Source of the DNA: Macrocybe gigantea
Taxonomy: Eukaryota > Basidiomycota > Agaricomycetes > Agaricales > Callistosporiaceae
DNA: 64,000 nt
Direction: 5' to 3'
Assembly (NCBI GenBank): GCA_011319805.1
Contig: SJRY01000272.1
Coordinates: 186,001 to 250,000, forward strand
Shown here: one piece after another, positions 46,791 to 59,843 of the stretch
Numbering within the stretch: the first letter of the stretch is position 1
How the letters are laid out: each line of letters starts with the position of its first letter
Program-made: the position numbers and the translations under genes
Notes under the pieces: generated by a model
The model's input: only the letters and a program-made list of their open reading frames with translations
Database searches by the model: none
Told to the model about the DNA's origin: nothing

Positions 46791-48031
46791 TCAAAACAAG
46801 AGTCCGCCGTCGATGGCAATCGTTTGTCCTGCATAAAATCTGTGATGCGAACCTCAGGGCTTCCAAGCACAGCTCACCCGTCATGAAGCTAGCCTGAGGA
46901 GATGCGAGGTACGAGACCAGCCCCGCAATGTCTTCTGGCTGACCGACCTTGCTGCCGGGAAGGCCTAAGAACTGTCACATATCGTGAATTCCTTGATTTG
47001 ACAGGCAAGATGGACCAATACTATGCCTTCTTGGTCTCCGAGCAAAGACTCGCGTCATTCTCGCTCGTGGCTGATGGAGTTCGGAGGACGGTCGATCCTG
47101 GTGCTGAAAGGCTCAACCCGAAAGACGCTCACCCATTTCCGTCGCGATGACCGCCGGTGCATATGCGTTCACCGTGATGCCATGCTGATCCAGCTCAAGT
47201 GCTAGTTCATGGGAACCCATGATTCAAGCAACTGTCAAGTAGTCGCGAGAATATTCATACCGGCTGTTTGCGTGAGGGAAAGCACGGCGGCTTTGGAGAC
47301 GCAGTACGCGCCGGCCTGTGCAAAACCTGAATACAAAAGTCCGGTCAGATTTCCTCTTCTTGCCTTTCCGATGCGGTCGAAATGCGCTGACCTCGTTTAC
47401 CGCAGATGGACGATGCGCCTGGACACGCACATCATATAAGTGTTCAGGGCGGATGGTTAGACGGCACATTGCTCGAACCAATGATCCGACCGCCATTTCC
47501 TTGCTTCACCATCTGCCGTGCGGCGTGTTTGTAGCAGAACAGGACGCCGTTGATGTTCACGGCCCAGATCGATTGCCAGTACCCGATATCAGCTGTGCAG
47601 ACGTCGGTTGCATCAGATCGCGGATTACACTTGGACATTACCTACCTTCCAGTATTGGCGTTTCGCGCGTGCCAATTCCCGCGTTTGCGACCATCTGTCT
47701 TGCATGAGGGAAGACCATGATGCAGAGATAAAGTCGCAGATCGACGCACAACATCCAGCCGCCCGAGCACCTCTGCAGTCTTCTCAACCATCTCGCTAAC
47801 TTGTTCCTCCTTGCTCACGTCGTACGTGAACGCCACTGCCTTGCGACCCAGCGCCTTGATCTCGCTCACGACTTTCTCTGCCTGGTCAGACTTTGCTTGG
47901 ACATCGTCGATGGCTACGTCAAGTCCGTCTGCGGCGAGGCGAAGCGCGATAGCTCTGCCGATGCCTTGGGCTCCACCGGTGACGAGGGCCACGCGGGTAC
48001 CTGTGAAGGGTGTTGATTGTGTGGGTGACAT
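46791..48031 (-). CDS. SDR, acetoin/diacetyl reductase-like
   Basis: Starts MSPTQSTPFTG at 48031 (the frame opens upstream only with a GTG). Exon 1 has VALVTGGAQGIGRAIALRL, the NAD(P) motif TGGxQGIG. The intron at GTGCGTCG leads to MVANAGIGTRETPILEG (NAG motif), then DIGYWQSIWAVNINGVLF. The catalytic Tyr and Lys are in GAYCVSKAAVLSLTQTA, and the next exon is ALELDQHGITVNAYAP. The last exons carry VGQPEDIAGLVSYLASPQASFM and QTIAIDGGLLF, stop at 46791. This is the classical 250-260-aa layout, closest in look to (S)-acetoin-forming diacetyl reductases. The exon between GGRII and the YCVSK exon is not fully resolved. Substrate is a guess. Confidence 0.82.
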
Positions 48032-48860
48032 TATGGATGGCACGAGAAGGGCAGTTGACAGTGTGTGGGGACGGCTCGGCGATTTATCTGCTTCCTACCC
48101 AGGCACCACCCACCTAACCCTAACTGAAGACTTCTCTCTTCGCCATTCGGAGGACCGAATAATGGCGTGACTGCAATTAGGAATCGAAACGGTTACTTCA
48201 TCTCTTCTGGAAAGCCTTTGCGACAGATTTTTCGGAACTTGCAAGGGAGAGGACCCTTCGCGATCTTTTACCGATTGGGCTTCTTAGTCCAAGACAACGC
48301 GTGTATGAATTGACGTATGAAATGCGGCTTCAGACGTATTGGCACGACATCGTCTATCATCGTCCATTCGAAGGGACGCAACATCATACAAGAGGGGCCT
48401 CCCGTTGATGTGCGAAGCTTGTGCGGTATTAAAGACCCAGTCTAAGTAAACGCCCGGCAAATTGGATTGGAAGCACGGTAGTCATATTCGTGCGATGTTG
48501 ATGAGCTCTTGTTGCACCTGTGTTACTAGCTAGGTACATGTGTGTGCAGCCGCATGCCATTGCTGGTGCGATCGGGAAATGGAACATCGTTGCCGTTGTT
48601 GGCCGGACCGGCGGAGCCGCTACAACTCCTACGCAGAACCTCCAACTTCTCCACGCTTTCTCATCCCTGCCGGAGGTAAACAATTCGACAGGCAGGTAAA
48701 GTCCAGTAATGCGTGGGGATTATGGACCCCCGTAAAATGGACCCAATTGACTGACTGAAAGGTTGCAGGCTCTTTTCTCGACACTAGAAGTATCCAGCTC
48801 GTGGTTTGCCTTCTCTCAATGACTTCTAAATACAATTCTTGCCAGAGGGGAAACGCGAGC

Positions 48861-50335
48861 ATGTCTACGAAGTACAAAATCGTCGTGACGCGGGATCTTG
48901 GTCCACAAGTCATGCCCCTTCTCACCCAGCGACCTGATCTCGACGTGAGCAGCCTTGCATCGTCTCTGCCATCGCAAACATATGCAACTCCAAAACGTTT
49001 TGAGATAGATTGTGCTCTGGGAGGAAGATCGCGTCGTGGATAGGGATTGGCTGTTGAAGAACATACCTGGAGCGGTTGGTCTGCTCGTCATGATCACGGA
49101 TAAGGTGAGCACCCGCGCGTCTTCCAATTGTATCGCATGACAATGATGTCCTATCCTTCAAGATCGACAAGGAAATCTTCGATGCAGGTAATCCGATGGA
49201 CTGCTCTTTGGAACAACGCCAGTCATCCTAACGATCGTCTATAAATGAAGCCGGACCGAGTCTTCGCGTCTTCTCTACAATGTCCGTCGGATATGGTGAG
49301 ATGAGCTGCGTCAGCGGGAGGTTGGCCGGACTGACACTGTGCTTTCAGAGCATGCTGATCTGGCTGAGGTCGCAAAACGGGGTATCCGGTTTGGTTATAC
49401 GCCAGATGTCCTCACAGGAGCCGGTGGGCTACTTATACTCATACGAGGCAGAGAACAATTGACCATACATTTGAACAGTTGCTGATCTTTCGGTCATGCT
49501 TGCCCTGATGGCCGGGCGAAACGGTGGAGAGAACATCTCTCTCGTGAAAGACAGCAAGGCACGTCGCTCTGTTGCCCGCCTGAACATGCTCTCACGATGA
49601 TGGGCACTCGCGTCAACAGTGGCCTCAGGCCAGCTGGGCGCCCTTCGCGCTCTGCGGACCCCAGCTCAGCACGTCCGATATTTCGCCCAAGCGGACGGTC
49701 GGCTTCATCGGCTTCGGGCGGATCGCACAAGCAACGCTGGCACGCCTGATTCCGTTTGGCATCACCGACTGCCTCTACACATCCAACCCGTCCACGCCCA
49801 CATCACTTGAACGTGATGAGGCTCTGCGGGCCCAGCACAATCTACAATCGCTATGTCGCGTCGGGGTGGACGACCTCGCAAGGGAGAGCGACGTCCTGTT
49901 CGTTCTCGCGCCTGGCGGGGAGAAGACAAGGCACCTGGTCGACGAGAAGTTCCTGAGAGCCATGAAGAAGACTAGCGTGCTTGTGAACACGAGCCGGGGG
50001 ACGTTGGTTGATTCGGACGCGCTGGCGAAAGCGTTGAGAGAGCGCTGGATATGGGGCGCTGGGTTGGACGTCGTCGAAGGCGAGCCGATGGTCACCGCAG
50101 AGCATCCGCTGGTTAGAGAGCCTAGGTGAGCTTCTGCGCATGGGGGAAGCGCTGGTTGTGTCGTTGGCTAACTCTTTTTTTTTTTTGGTACAAAAGATGT
50201 GTTGTGCTGCCTCATGTTGGAAGCGGGACGTTGGAGACGCGGTTAGGCATGGCTACGCTGGCGGTCAAGAACCTCCTCGCCGGACTGGACGGGGAAGTAA
50301 TGCCTGCTGAGCTTGATGTGAAGAGCAGGTTATGA
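48861..50335 (+). CDS. D-2-hydroxyacid dehydrogenase (glyoxylate/hydroxypyruvate reductase type)
   Basis: Eight exons (48861-48944, 49009-49104, 49163-49187, 49251-49295, 49349-49423, 49479-49558, 49620-50125, 50197-50335) sum to 350 codons, a 349-aa product. The NAD site is [17 protein letters not shown]. Catalytic residues are the Arg in [10 protein letters not shown], the Glu in VEGEPM and the His in LPHVGSGT. The [11 protein letters not shown] helix is typical of the GRHPR branch. The sixth intron (49559-49619) is GC-AG: AAG|GCACGT ... CAACAG|TGG, giving [15 protein letters not shown] exactly as in relatives. Cytosolic; the family reduces glyoxylate, hydroxypyruvate or longer 2-oxoacids, so it could act on a product of the aminotransferase 3 kb away. 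Confidence 0.92.
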
Positions 50336-50538
50336 GCGAGACGAGTGCGCGTTGCCGAATATATAATCAGATACTGCACAGGAATCACTGTGAGTCCGTG
50401 TCTTGATTCTTGGTGCTTGCTCAGCCCTTTGCAATATTTTTTTTCTGACCGTGGGCAGCTTTCCTGAAGCTTTTATGGCATTGAATCGTTACATGATCAG
50501 ATAGATCTGTACGGCTTAGTGGCATGAGTGCGAGACAG

Positions 50539-51340
50539 TCATAAATACGGCCGCCACCCTCCATCTTCTTGCTTCTCATTCCCTGCTGAACATTGCCAAG
50601 CATTTCCCCTATTAATCAATAGAGTAAATGCGAAGTGTCTTCTCCCGTTTGCTAGGACGGCCAAACACTGGGCCTTTTCAATATCCTTGACCGACCATTC
50701 GAGCATATCCAGAATCGTGTTCGGGAGTTTGTCGTCAAGGAGAGTCATACCGACAAAACGAAAGAGCTCCTGGAGGACTCTCACAAGCCAAGGAATCGGG
50801 TCCTGTGGGTTCAATGTTAGCGCGGTCCTTTAAGAAGGACGACTTTCGACGAACCTCAGGCATATAATAGTTGCCCTGTCAAGAGCTCTGGCTGAGAATC
50901 AATTTTTCGACCTTCACCTTCGATTCAGCGTACAGAACATCGTTGACAAATCCGCCTCTTTCCATCGGACGTCCCCTCGTCGCACAGACGTAGGTATGAC
51001 CGCTGAAAGACATTCCATAGTTTTTGAAGTGCTCGTGATTCCTTTCCCACCCACCCACTCTACCATCGGATCCTCGGCTTCTAGACCAGCTACGATGACC
51101 ATGATCGGCACCTACGATTCGGAGGGTATCTCGTAGAAGAGTTTGTAGTTCCTCCGCGCATGTTTAGTGACCCTTCCTCGCATGCAGAAGATTAGCGTGT
51201 GAATGCCAGCGTTATGCGACAATTCTTTGAGCAGATCGTGTAACAATTTGCACCGAGCGTCTAGCCCTCACTTGTTGATCGCAGCCCTCGTCGAGCCCGG
51301 TGGTGTCATGTATGACTATCTCAACCTCCCCGAGGACCAT
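50539..51340 (-). pseudogene. Fragments of a fungal P-loop/AIG1-like GTPase gene
   Basis: On the minus strand, going 5' to 3', a short frame gives VEIVIHDTTGLDEG, a G3-like DTxG motif. It is followed by PIMVIVAGLEAEDPMVEW and, further on, PWLVRVLQELFRFVGMTLL, which resembles the C-terminal helix of agaric P-loop GTPases. The pieces lie in different frames, with stops between them that I could not bridge by convincing introns, and no P-loop (GxxGxGKS) was found. Either a decayed copy or a gene too broken by indels to rebuild. Confidence 0.35.
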
Positions 51341-51499
51341 TGTATCGTTTGCCGAAAAACGTGCATGCCTTATGTTACACTTGATTCAAATTGCGACGAC
51401 CGCGCTGCTGTCGTGAATGAGACTGAACGGATGCCGAGTAATCTGGATAGGAAAAAGAGCTGGGTCAGTCATGAGCAAGTGGGATGGGCATGAACTACT

Positions 51500-53910
51500 G
51501 TTAGAACACACCGTTTGAGAAGCAGTGAAGCAGACTAGCCAGAGGTGAGGTTGAGCAAGGGATCTGAAGGATGAATACGCGGCAGGGAAGGTTTGGTCAG
51601 CACATGTCTGCCAGAGACCCCTACAAATGTGCGTTCGGCATGGCTGCAGATGTCGTAATTATAGAACAGACCCAGCGAATTCGCGTGCCAGAGTGGAGGC
51701 ATCTGTTTCACACGACTGTGCTGATGGATCAATGTGAGAAGTGCTATGGGCTCTGTCAAGACAGGGTCGACCGACGAGTTTCCGCTCTATGTTGAACGCA
51801 GACGTTCTTGTCGTCCACTTTAAATTGCTGATTGGTGGTAGGCAAATCGATGGACCACCAAATGCAAATAAGCGCAAAATTGCCAAGAAGTAGAGGTCGG
51901 TGAAATTTACTTGACTGCAACGTCGACGATGTGTAACATTCTAGTACCGTGAACTGTCAAGACCTCAATACCCAATTGAAGCTGTTATAATCCTCAAGAT
52001 TCGTTAATCATCTCCAGCATATACATGTCAAGCAACCGGCCAACACTTCATTTCACGGCTCCTTTCGTCGATTATTGCGGCCTTCTGAACACCAAAATGC
52101 CAGGAATATGTTACATACTCACTACTCCCATGAGTTTACGAATTCGCTACCACATGGCCCACTCAAGTACGTCGATATTGCAATTGGATGCGCAATGCTT
52201 GAAGGGTGTTAGCGCATTATGTTTTTGCAGTTGACAAACTCACATGGCGCACCCTTGAAAGCACGGCTGAGTGGCATAGTTCTTGAAATCGTACTTGGGT
52301 CGTATTTTGTGTTGGTGAGGAACGTGACGGGGAATGGCTAAATGGATGAGGGGTTTCTGCCAGTTGAATGTGGTATGTCGATCTCTTGTTCTTACTGCGT
52401 CTTCAAGACGTTGATTCAGTTTCCGAATTAGACGGTGGCACATGTGAGGATCCAGGGCACACACACCTGTTTCAGCGCTTGGTGATAATAAGACTCTGCC
52501 TTGGATCGTTATGACATGTTAACACGGCCGAATCAATGGCAGATGTCAAGCAGCGGCAACTCATGTAGTCTGTCAATCTCAGCGGCAGAATTCATTGCCT
52601 CGGGCATGGGAGCACGAGGACGACGAAGGTTCATAAAATACGTCGCGATCTGTTTAAAGAGGTGCGACCGGCTTTAGCATTCTTATGACAGTACGTGCCT
52701 CATTAATTGCTGGAAGAATGGATTGAAATGATATTACCGAAGCAATGGAGAATCAGTGACATACCATTTCATAGCCAAGAAAAAAAACATTTCCCTTGCT
52801 TAGACAGAGGTAAGCGCTCGCATTTCGATCACTAATACACCGAATGACTTGGCCAAGTGTTGACTTATGAGTCTACGTGCATGCTCCGGCATGATGAGAT
52901 AGCGTGGCGAGATGGGAGGACTGGTGGACGTTACAACACTTATTTTGCATTCAGTTATCACGGAAATCTTCGTTTGTATTCGGTATGCCTTGACGTCTCT
53001 CGACCGCTATTTCGACATTCTAATGCCTTGAAGTGTCAGATAACGGTGGTCGATATGTCTCCTATACACCAGCCGTTTCCCTCAATCGACCATTTGCGGC
53101 TCTGGCCAATGCGCATTCAGCGATCACTGATCGACGCACCCCATACGGCCACATCGCGAAGTACTTACGCTTTGACATTGATGTTGACAAAGGCCTAGAG
53201 CTCTATCCATAAAGGATGATCGGGATGACTCTGGATCAGACTGGACATTTCTATTTCTACCTTTTCTGCCTTTATCAAGGCTGACGGAATGCAGAGTCCG
53301 TTCACAGATGGAATCGGCTTAGACGCAGCTGTTAGGCATGCAATTTGCCTGACTCGGATGACTTGGGAGGTACGAGATACTCAGAGCCACGTTTCAAGAG
53401 CAAGTCGTGGCCCTGACAAGCGACTCGGCGACAGGACTGGGGATCAGTAAATGTCTCGTGACGAAAATGACCGTCGATCATGATCTTTTTTTTTGTCTTG
53501 GGTCGAGACTGAGAATCCCGTGTTTGGTCGGCACGTCTCGATCCCCTTCCGACCATCGGATTCTCCATCTAGAATAGAACAGGTAATGCCGACTGTATTG
53601 TCAGAGCATGTCAACGCCTTTTCACCCTGGAATGCAGGTGCAAAAGCTGTGAAGCTTGCTACTGGTGGTGGCGAAACACGTGTGTATCCCAGAATCCAGT
53701 ACTCAGGACTCAGGACTCGATCACAGCCAATCACGACAGCCAAAAGGAGCGTAGACAAGTTGTCTTGTGAATTTTTTAAAGCCGCAAATTCTTGATCAGG
53801 GGTCCAAGTTCGTTCCAATTTTGGCCGGTCCAGGTCAAGTCCTTTCCACAGCCTTGAGAAGCGCCATGGCCTTTTTCCATTCCCTCGTGTTCTATGCATG
53901 GTAATCGCCA
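51500..53910. other. Gene-poor interval
   Basis: About 2.4 kb with lower GC. Short frames only; a 155-codon minus frame at 53444-53911 has no family resemblance. No repeats or transposon domains recognised. Confidence 0.5.
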
Positions 53911-53918
53911 TCTAGCGG

Positions 53919-53926
53919 TATAAAAG
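53919..53926 (+). promoter_or_regulatory. TATA box
   Basis: TATAAAAG, 80-87 bp before the ATG of the small gene at 54006. Confidence 0.45.
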
Positions 53927-54005
53927 TGATGCTATGATGCCCAAATGACATCTTCTCAAGGATTCCGATAGTCTTGTCACACTCTCCCCATCTTGTCATT
54001 TGACG

Positions 54006-54434
54006 ATGGACATGTCAACCAACTGCATATCTCCAGCTATTGATGGCGGCTATTTCGCATTTGCTCTCGTCAACAACGATGTGTGCCTTGTGCAAGGTAG
54101 GATGTGTAACTGTCTTGCAGTCGTCGGTATTTCTTAAGCAATTCCAGTGTCTGTTGCAACCCCTCCATCAGCACTGACGACTATCGACGTCAAAATCTTT
54201 CGGCATGAATTCATTACCATATTTCGCTTTTCAGAATCAAAAACTCTTCACCCTCGCGAAATATCTATCATTGAGCCCATCGACGATTGCCTCACCAAAT
54301 ATGAAGAGGAAAATGGAACGGTCTTTCTCGCAAGAGAACTTATGGATCGCCTACGCCGGATGACTGAAAGACGGATACCTCCATCCCTCATGCGCATAAG
54401 CAGGCGCCAGTCGCAATTTTCTCAATGCCGGTAG
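54006..54434 (+). CDS. Hypothetical small protein
   Basis: Two exons (54006-54096 and 54148-54434) with a 51-nt intron of consensus form (G|GTAGGA ... TTCCAG). They encode about 125 aa starting MDMSTNCISPAIDGGYF. Exon 2 contains IDVKIFRHEFITIFRFSES and a charged helix (LARELMDRLRRMTERRIP). I recognise no domain. Splice continuity and the upstream TATA box are the only support. Confidence 0.4.
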
Positions 54435-54992
54435 CATATATTTATCGGCATGGGATGTGGAGGTGTAGCCCTTGTTGAATGCGATCATGGTGGACGAGTC
54501 AGGTTCTTGACTTTCGTTGGTCCTTATATCAACGTGTATTTTTATTATGCTCATTACAGATACATATGTAATTTATTTCCTTGGAGTTATCCTGGACTGC
54601 TGAAGCGAAAATGCTTCTTTCCGCAACCAGTTATGGAACTCCTTTTCTTTTCGTTAAGCTCATCCTCGCCGGATCCCATTCGAAGCCACTCCACTCCTGA
54701 CGGTCGTCTGACAACCCTGTACGGTGATGTGTGAGTAATCGGAGAATTCACTGTCGGACGTCTAGCGGATTCTTATGTGCACACAAGTTGGTATTGGCGC
54801 AAATGCTATCACGCGCTTGGTCATGATATCTGCCGAAGAGCTTCTTCGCATCAGCTGCCGACCTTACTTCCTGTAGGTGAACATCATTCGCCTCACTGCA
54901 TCGCTTAGAGCCGTCGTTATCTACCTGCAAGTTACGGCCGGCTCCCCTAGATTGAACTGAAGTGGATTTTCAGTCATCCATCTTCCTATACC
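54435..54992. other. Intergenic region upstream of the permease
   Basis: No recognised gene. Presumed promoter region of the NCS1 permease. Confidence 0.45.
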
Positions 54993-57207
54993 ATGGACTC
55001 TGAATCAAAAAGACTTGATTTGCGGCCCATTACCGACTCAAAGAAGCATGAACTTGACTTGGTTAGCTCGAAATCGCAGGGCTGGTCACAAAAGATTACG
55101 AGATTGTTATTGAACTGGGGAATCGAGGCAAATGGGTCTGTTGTCTCTACCTTAGATCACGAAGGTGATGCTTTCTCACAGACGGTTTTTTTTTTTTGCT
55201 TGCTTCGCCTCCGTTCCCCATATTCCAGCATCACGCCGACCCCGGTGGAGGATCGGAATGATCATCGTCTTTACCAGATGTTCTTCGTCTGGTTTTCAGC
55301 GAATTTCAATATCCTAGGCTTCAGCACCGGCTCGACCGGTCCTGCGTTTTTCAATCTCAGCCTTCAGAACAGCCTTCTAGTGATTCTAGTCGTCGATTTG
55401 ATGTGAGATTGGCCAGCAGTTGATGAAAACCAATTTGGGACAAAACCGAACACTGATTTTGCTTGCACAGTGCATGTACCATTCCAGCGTCCTTGTACGT
55501 GAAAATACCGCTATTCCGAGATTCCGTATGTTTTGTGCTGACGCTTGTCTAGTGCTGTCTTTGGTCCCAAGTTGGGGACACGAGGAATGGTCCAGGCGCG
55601 GTTTTCGTGGGGGTAAATTCCGATGTCTCCCTGCCTTAGGTCTGTGGGGTCCTGACCAGCCTTCGTCAATGTCAGGTATTATGGCGCCATACTGCCAAGT
55701 GTCCTGAATGTTTTCTCCATGCAAGGCTTCCTGATACTCAACTGTATCATTGGGGGTCAAACTCTAGCTAGCGTTTCGGAGCGACTCAATGCAACTCTAG
55801 GGATAGTCATCATCGGCATCCTTTCTTTGGTGGTACGTCTTTTCAAACCACTTTAGATCTTTTCGGCTAAGTTGCATGATATTGCTCGAGGCAGGTTACA
55901 TTTTTCGGTTATCGGGTGGTACATTGGTGAGATAAAGCAAATTAAACTCGGCAGTAACTCAACGAATAGGCCTGATGGTTTGGCGTCTGCCTATCCCACA
56001 GGTACGAGAGCCTCGCCTGGATCCCGAATGTGGTCGCATTCATTGTCATGCTCGGTGTCGGTGGAAAATACTTGAATCCCACAACAATGCCCACATACCC
56101 CGCACCCGAGGCAGGCACCATTATCTCTTTCGGCTCCTTTATCGCTTCTAGCGTGATAAGCTGGTGCACCATGACACCTGATTATGGAGTCTATCATTTT
56201 GCGAAAGCGTCTAGGTGAGTTCGACTGCCATCTTTGTATTCTTCTCGATTTTGCTCAACGGAGCTTCAGCTTCCGGATCTTTCTGTATACGTACTTGGGC
56301 TTTTTTGCTGCCAGTGTAGGCAAACTTGATGGGCCAGCATCACAAGAGCATCGTTGACATGAATATCTTCATTTTGATCACAGATCACAGCGCACATGCT
56401 CGGTGCTGCATTTGCTGCTGCTTCCCCCGCTGTTCCTATCTGGCAAAAAGGTTTCGACAATGGGAGCAACATCGGCGGTCTTATCTCTGCCATTCTCTTA
56501 CCGACAAAGGGTTTTGGCAAATTCCTGGTGGTGCTGATTTCATTGTCTATCCCTTCAGCATGCGCCCCAACGATGTACACGTTCGGTCAGCCATTTCTTT
56601 CATCTTGGAATTGCCCTCGATTGAACGCACCTGTTCCTCAGGAACGAGTTTCATGGCCATCGCTCCGATCTTTGCAAAAGTCCCTCGTTATGTCTTTGCC
56701 ATTGTTTCCGAAGCGATGTACACACTTTTTATCCTTGTTGCACTCTCCACAGACTCCCGGTATTGACATATCCATTAGACTGATCCCACTAGCAATCGTC
56801 GGTGCTACGCGATTTTACACAACACTAGTCAATGTCTTGAGTGAGTCAGAAGCAGGGCCATGATAGTTCAATATGCTGATTCATATCTTCGGAAAGGCGT
56901 TATTGGATACTGGTCTACAGCTTTTGCAGCAATCGTGCTGTCCGAGCACGTCATATTTAGAAAATGCAAATTCTCCAATTATATCGTTGATGATTGGAAC
57001 CAGCCGCGGCGTCTTCCACCTGGTTTCGCGGCGATGCTGGCATTTGCCTTCGCTTTCGGAATCATCGTCCCGTCAATGTCACAGGCCTGGTATGTTGGCC
57101 CCACTGCGAATGCTGGATCAGGGGATATTGGTGTCCTCACGGGTTTTATCATTGGCGGGGTTGCATATCGCATCTTCAGAGCTATCGAGTTGAGGATATT
57201 TTCATGA
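54993..57207 (+). CDS. NCS1 purine-cytosine permease
   Basis: About eleven exons, all joined in frame. The hydrophilic N-terminus (MDSESKRLDLRPI) leads to WGIEANGITPTPVEDRND and LYQMFFVWFSANFNILGFSTG, the first TM of the FCY2/TPN1 class. Conserved blocks continue: AVFGPKLGTRGMVQARFSWG, YYGAILPSVLNVFSMQGF, NCIIGGQTLASVS, WIPNVVAFIVMLGVGGK, ISWCTMTPDYGVYHF and HMLGAAFAAASPAVPIW. The end is WYVGPTANAGSGDIGVLTGF. Exon 3 (55471-55494) is only 24 nt and encodes ACTIPAS. The family carries cytosine, purines, pyridoxine or related rings with H+ across the plasma membrane with 12 TM helices. Its tail lies 251 bp from the convergent carboxyltransferase gene. Confidence 0.92.
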
Positions 57208-57458
57208 CCATTGGCTGAAGGAGATGCATCGGTCACATTGAGGGTTGGCAATACCACCGGTAGCAGTACCTTTTGTGCTTGTGGAATAATCGGTCTTGAA
57301 CATCGTGGGCCTACAGCACCAATCTTACTGTGGTGGCCATTTTTGTGCAGATATCTGCGTCATCATGAAATTCATCATTAGTTTTATATGAGGTAAAGGT
57401 CTTCCCATTGCACTCCGGTTGACGATAATGAGACGAAAGTCGATCCGTATCACAGTGG

Positions 57459-59843
57459 TTACAAACGATATCCACGCCCACTAGATGGCTTCGCGTCCAG
57501 TCCGAACTTGCCTTGGCGCACAACGGAGAGTTGCGGGAGTACATGGTCATACATGTGTTTCACCCACTAGATAATAGGTGAGTGTAGTTTGGGGAAAATA
57601 GATATTGGTAGACGCTCACATCACAAATGAGAGGCCTCGTATCCCTCGGGTCGATAATCTCCTCCACCCCAAACTTATGTGCAGTCCTGATCGGGCTTCT
57701 GACGCTTTCGAACTTCTCCAATAACTTGGTCATCATCTTGTCGCGTTCCTCTGGAGAGTTGGCGGCATCCAGCTGCCGTTTGTATGCGGCTTCAACTCCG
57801 CCTTCCAGGGGAAGACTGCCCCAATCGCCAGAGGGCCTATGAAGGCAGTTTAAGGATGTCTGTTGGATGCGGTGATGAAGGACGACATCGAAAGCATACC
57901 AGGAAACACGTGTTCCCAGTCCCTCTTCCAGATCAGCAAAGACACCTCCCGCTACCCCAAATGATCTTCGGATGACGACTGTATAGATAGGTATTGTAGC
58001 ATTGTATAGGGCAGACATGGCCGTAGCCCCATGTCGGATAGTTGCTGCCCTTTCGGCGACAGAACCTAAAGTGATTTTATGATATATACAGAGATGAAGG
58101 CCGCTTGAAATTCGTACCAACGGCAAACCCAGGGAGGTCAACTAAGTTGAGAATAGGCACGCTAAAGCAAAATAAGTTGAGTCCTTCATCGATGAATCCT
58201 TCAGCTCACCAGAAATGATCACAAAGATTGATGAATCGGGCAGCCTTTTGGCTTCCGAGTGCGTCGATGGCACCTGACTTTTAATTCAACATCACAACTG
58301 CCCTAAAAAGAGGAAAAACGCACCACCGTTGAAGACACAATCACTGGTCAACACACCAACCGGTCGACCGCACAGCCTAGCGAAGCCTGTTACGATGCAT
58401 TGTCCCCACGTGTTTCCGATCTCGAAGAAAGAGTTCGAGCCCAAGCCGTGGGGGTCGTCCAAGTCAACAAGGAGGTGAACCAATTTCCGAATGGGATATG
58501 ATTGAGTTCGACGCCTAGGAATAATGGTTAATAAGTCCTCTTCTCTCCGATCTGCGGGGTCACTGCAAGGTCGGGCAGGTGGGAGTGCAAATATGGACGA
58601 AGGCAGGTAGGAAAGAAATGCTTTAATTTGGCGGAAGGCATCAAGCTCGGAAGTCGCGAGGTTGTCCACTGTGCCATTTTGTGCATGGATATGCCAGCCT
58701 CCCAGAGCTTCCTTGGACAGATCCTCAAATGTTGCCTGCTTGACGACAGGCGGTCCTGCGGCAAAAAGCTACTCTCAAAATAATTGTCCTTTGCACATCC
58801 TTCACGTAGAGAAGATGACTCACTTGACTTAATTCTTTTACCATAACACTGTAAAGGTGTATGATCAGAGATGGATTGGAGAGTTTACGTCTCCCCGGAT
58901 GATGGGCATTACCTGAAATGGCTCAGAACGGCTTTTGCAGCTCCTAAGCCAACGACAGGACCAAGCAAAGCAGATGCCACGGGTACCACAGCCATAGCGT
59001 CCATGCTCTTTCCCAGGCCTGCAATTCCTGGTATGTATGTTGCGCCCAAGGTCAGATCTAAATAGAAATTAAAATGTCAGGGGATGGTTTGCTCAAAAAT
59101 AAAGCACGTGGATCACGTACAAGTTGCTACACTTCCGCCTCCGCTCGATCCATCCAAAAGACGAATCTGTGAGTCCCAGTTCGTAAGTTAGAAACTGATT
59201 TCGGCATGGCGAAGATTCCGTAACAGACCAAAGGTACTCTGAACTTCCTGGCCATAACCTGCTCTCGGCTTTCAGGATATGAAGAAAAGGGAGGAGGCCT
59301 TGGTGAGCATACCTCACCGTATGGTGCTTTCATCTGGATGCCACCATCGGCATGACCTCCCCTAACACTGAAATCGTCTGCAGTGATGAACACCTTGCGC
59401 CCATCAAGAAGTCCGGATCCAATCACGGCATTCCTAGGCCACATTATGTCTGCGAAATGGGCCTCAAATAAAGCAGGGGACTTACGCAGGAATAAATGTC
59501 TTCAGTACACCTGTCTTTTCGTCGTAGACAGGCCTTCCAGTGACAGAACCCAATTCGAAGAAAGATGCCCTGTCCAGCAATGCATTTAACCGTTCCCGGA
59601 CCCAGAGTTTTCCAGCCTCTTTCTGGCGTATATATCCCGCATCACTGAGATTTGGTTGACGGATGAGCTGTTGCTGTTCTCGGAGTTGAGCAAGCGGTGT
59701 CTAGGAGCGACCAACTAGTGAATGTGGTTATCATGATACAAACAACGATTGAGGCCAACCTTCCAACTTGTTTCATCATCACCACCACCTTGACTCTTAT
59801 TTTCACCATCTTTCCTTCGTTCGCCACCGTCAAAGGACGACAT
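57459..59843 (-). CDS. Acyl-CoA carboxylase, carboxyltransferase (beta) subunit
   Basis: Start MSSFDGGERRKDGEN at 59843. After the first intron comes TPLAQLREQQQLI, then KLWVRERLNALLDRASFFELG, GSGLLDGRKVFITADDFSVRGG and RLLDGSSGGGSVAT. Next are IPGIAGLGKSMDAMAVVPVAS and the second crotonase-fold half: VPILNLVDLPGFAVG, SVAERAATIRHGATAM, IYTVVIRRSFGVAGG, SGDWGSLPLEGGVEAAYK. The last exon is WVKHMYDHVLPQLSV, stop at 57459. All introns keep frame. This is a full-length carboxyltransferase of the propionyl/methylcrotonyl-CoA class. The N-terminus is acidic and lacks a mitochondrial presequence. It is divergently paired with the biotin carboxylase gene and should form the complex with it. The acyl-CoA substrate is not evident. 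Confidence 0.9.

Noticed and set aside
50421..51480. An intact AIG1-like GTPase gene
   Set aside because: Only isolated motifs are found; no P-loop and unbridged stops, so reported only as fragments.
53444..53911. A 155-codon minus frame in the gene-poor interval
   Set aside because: No domain, no splice continuity, and a poly-T tract inside.
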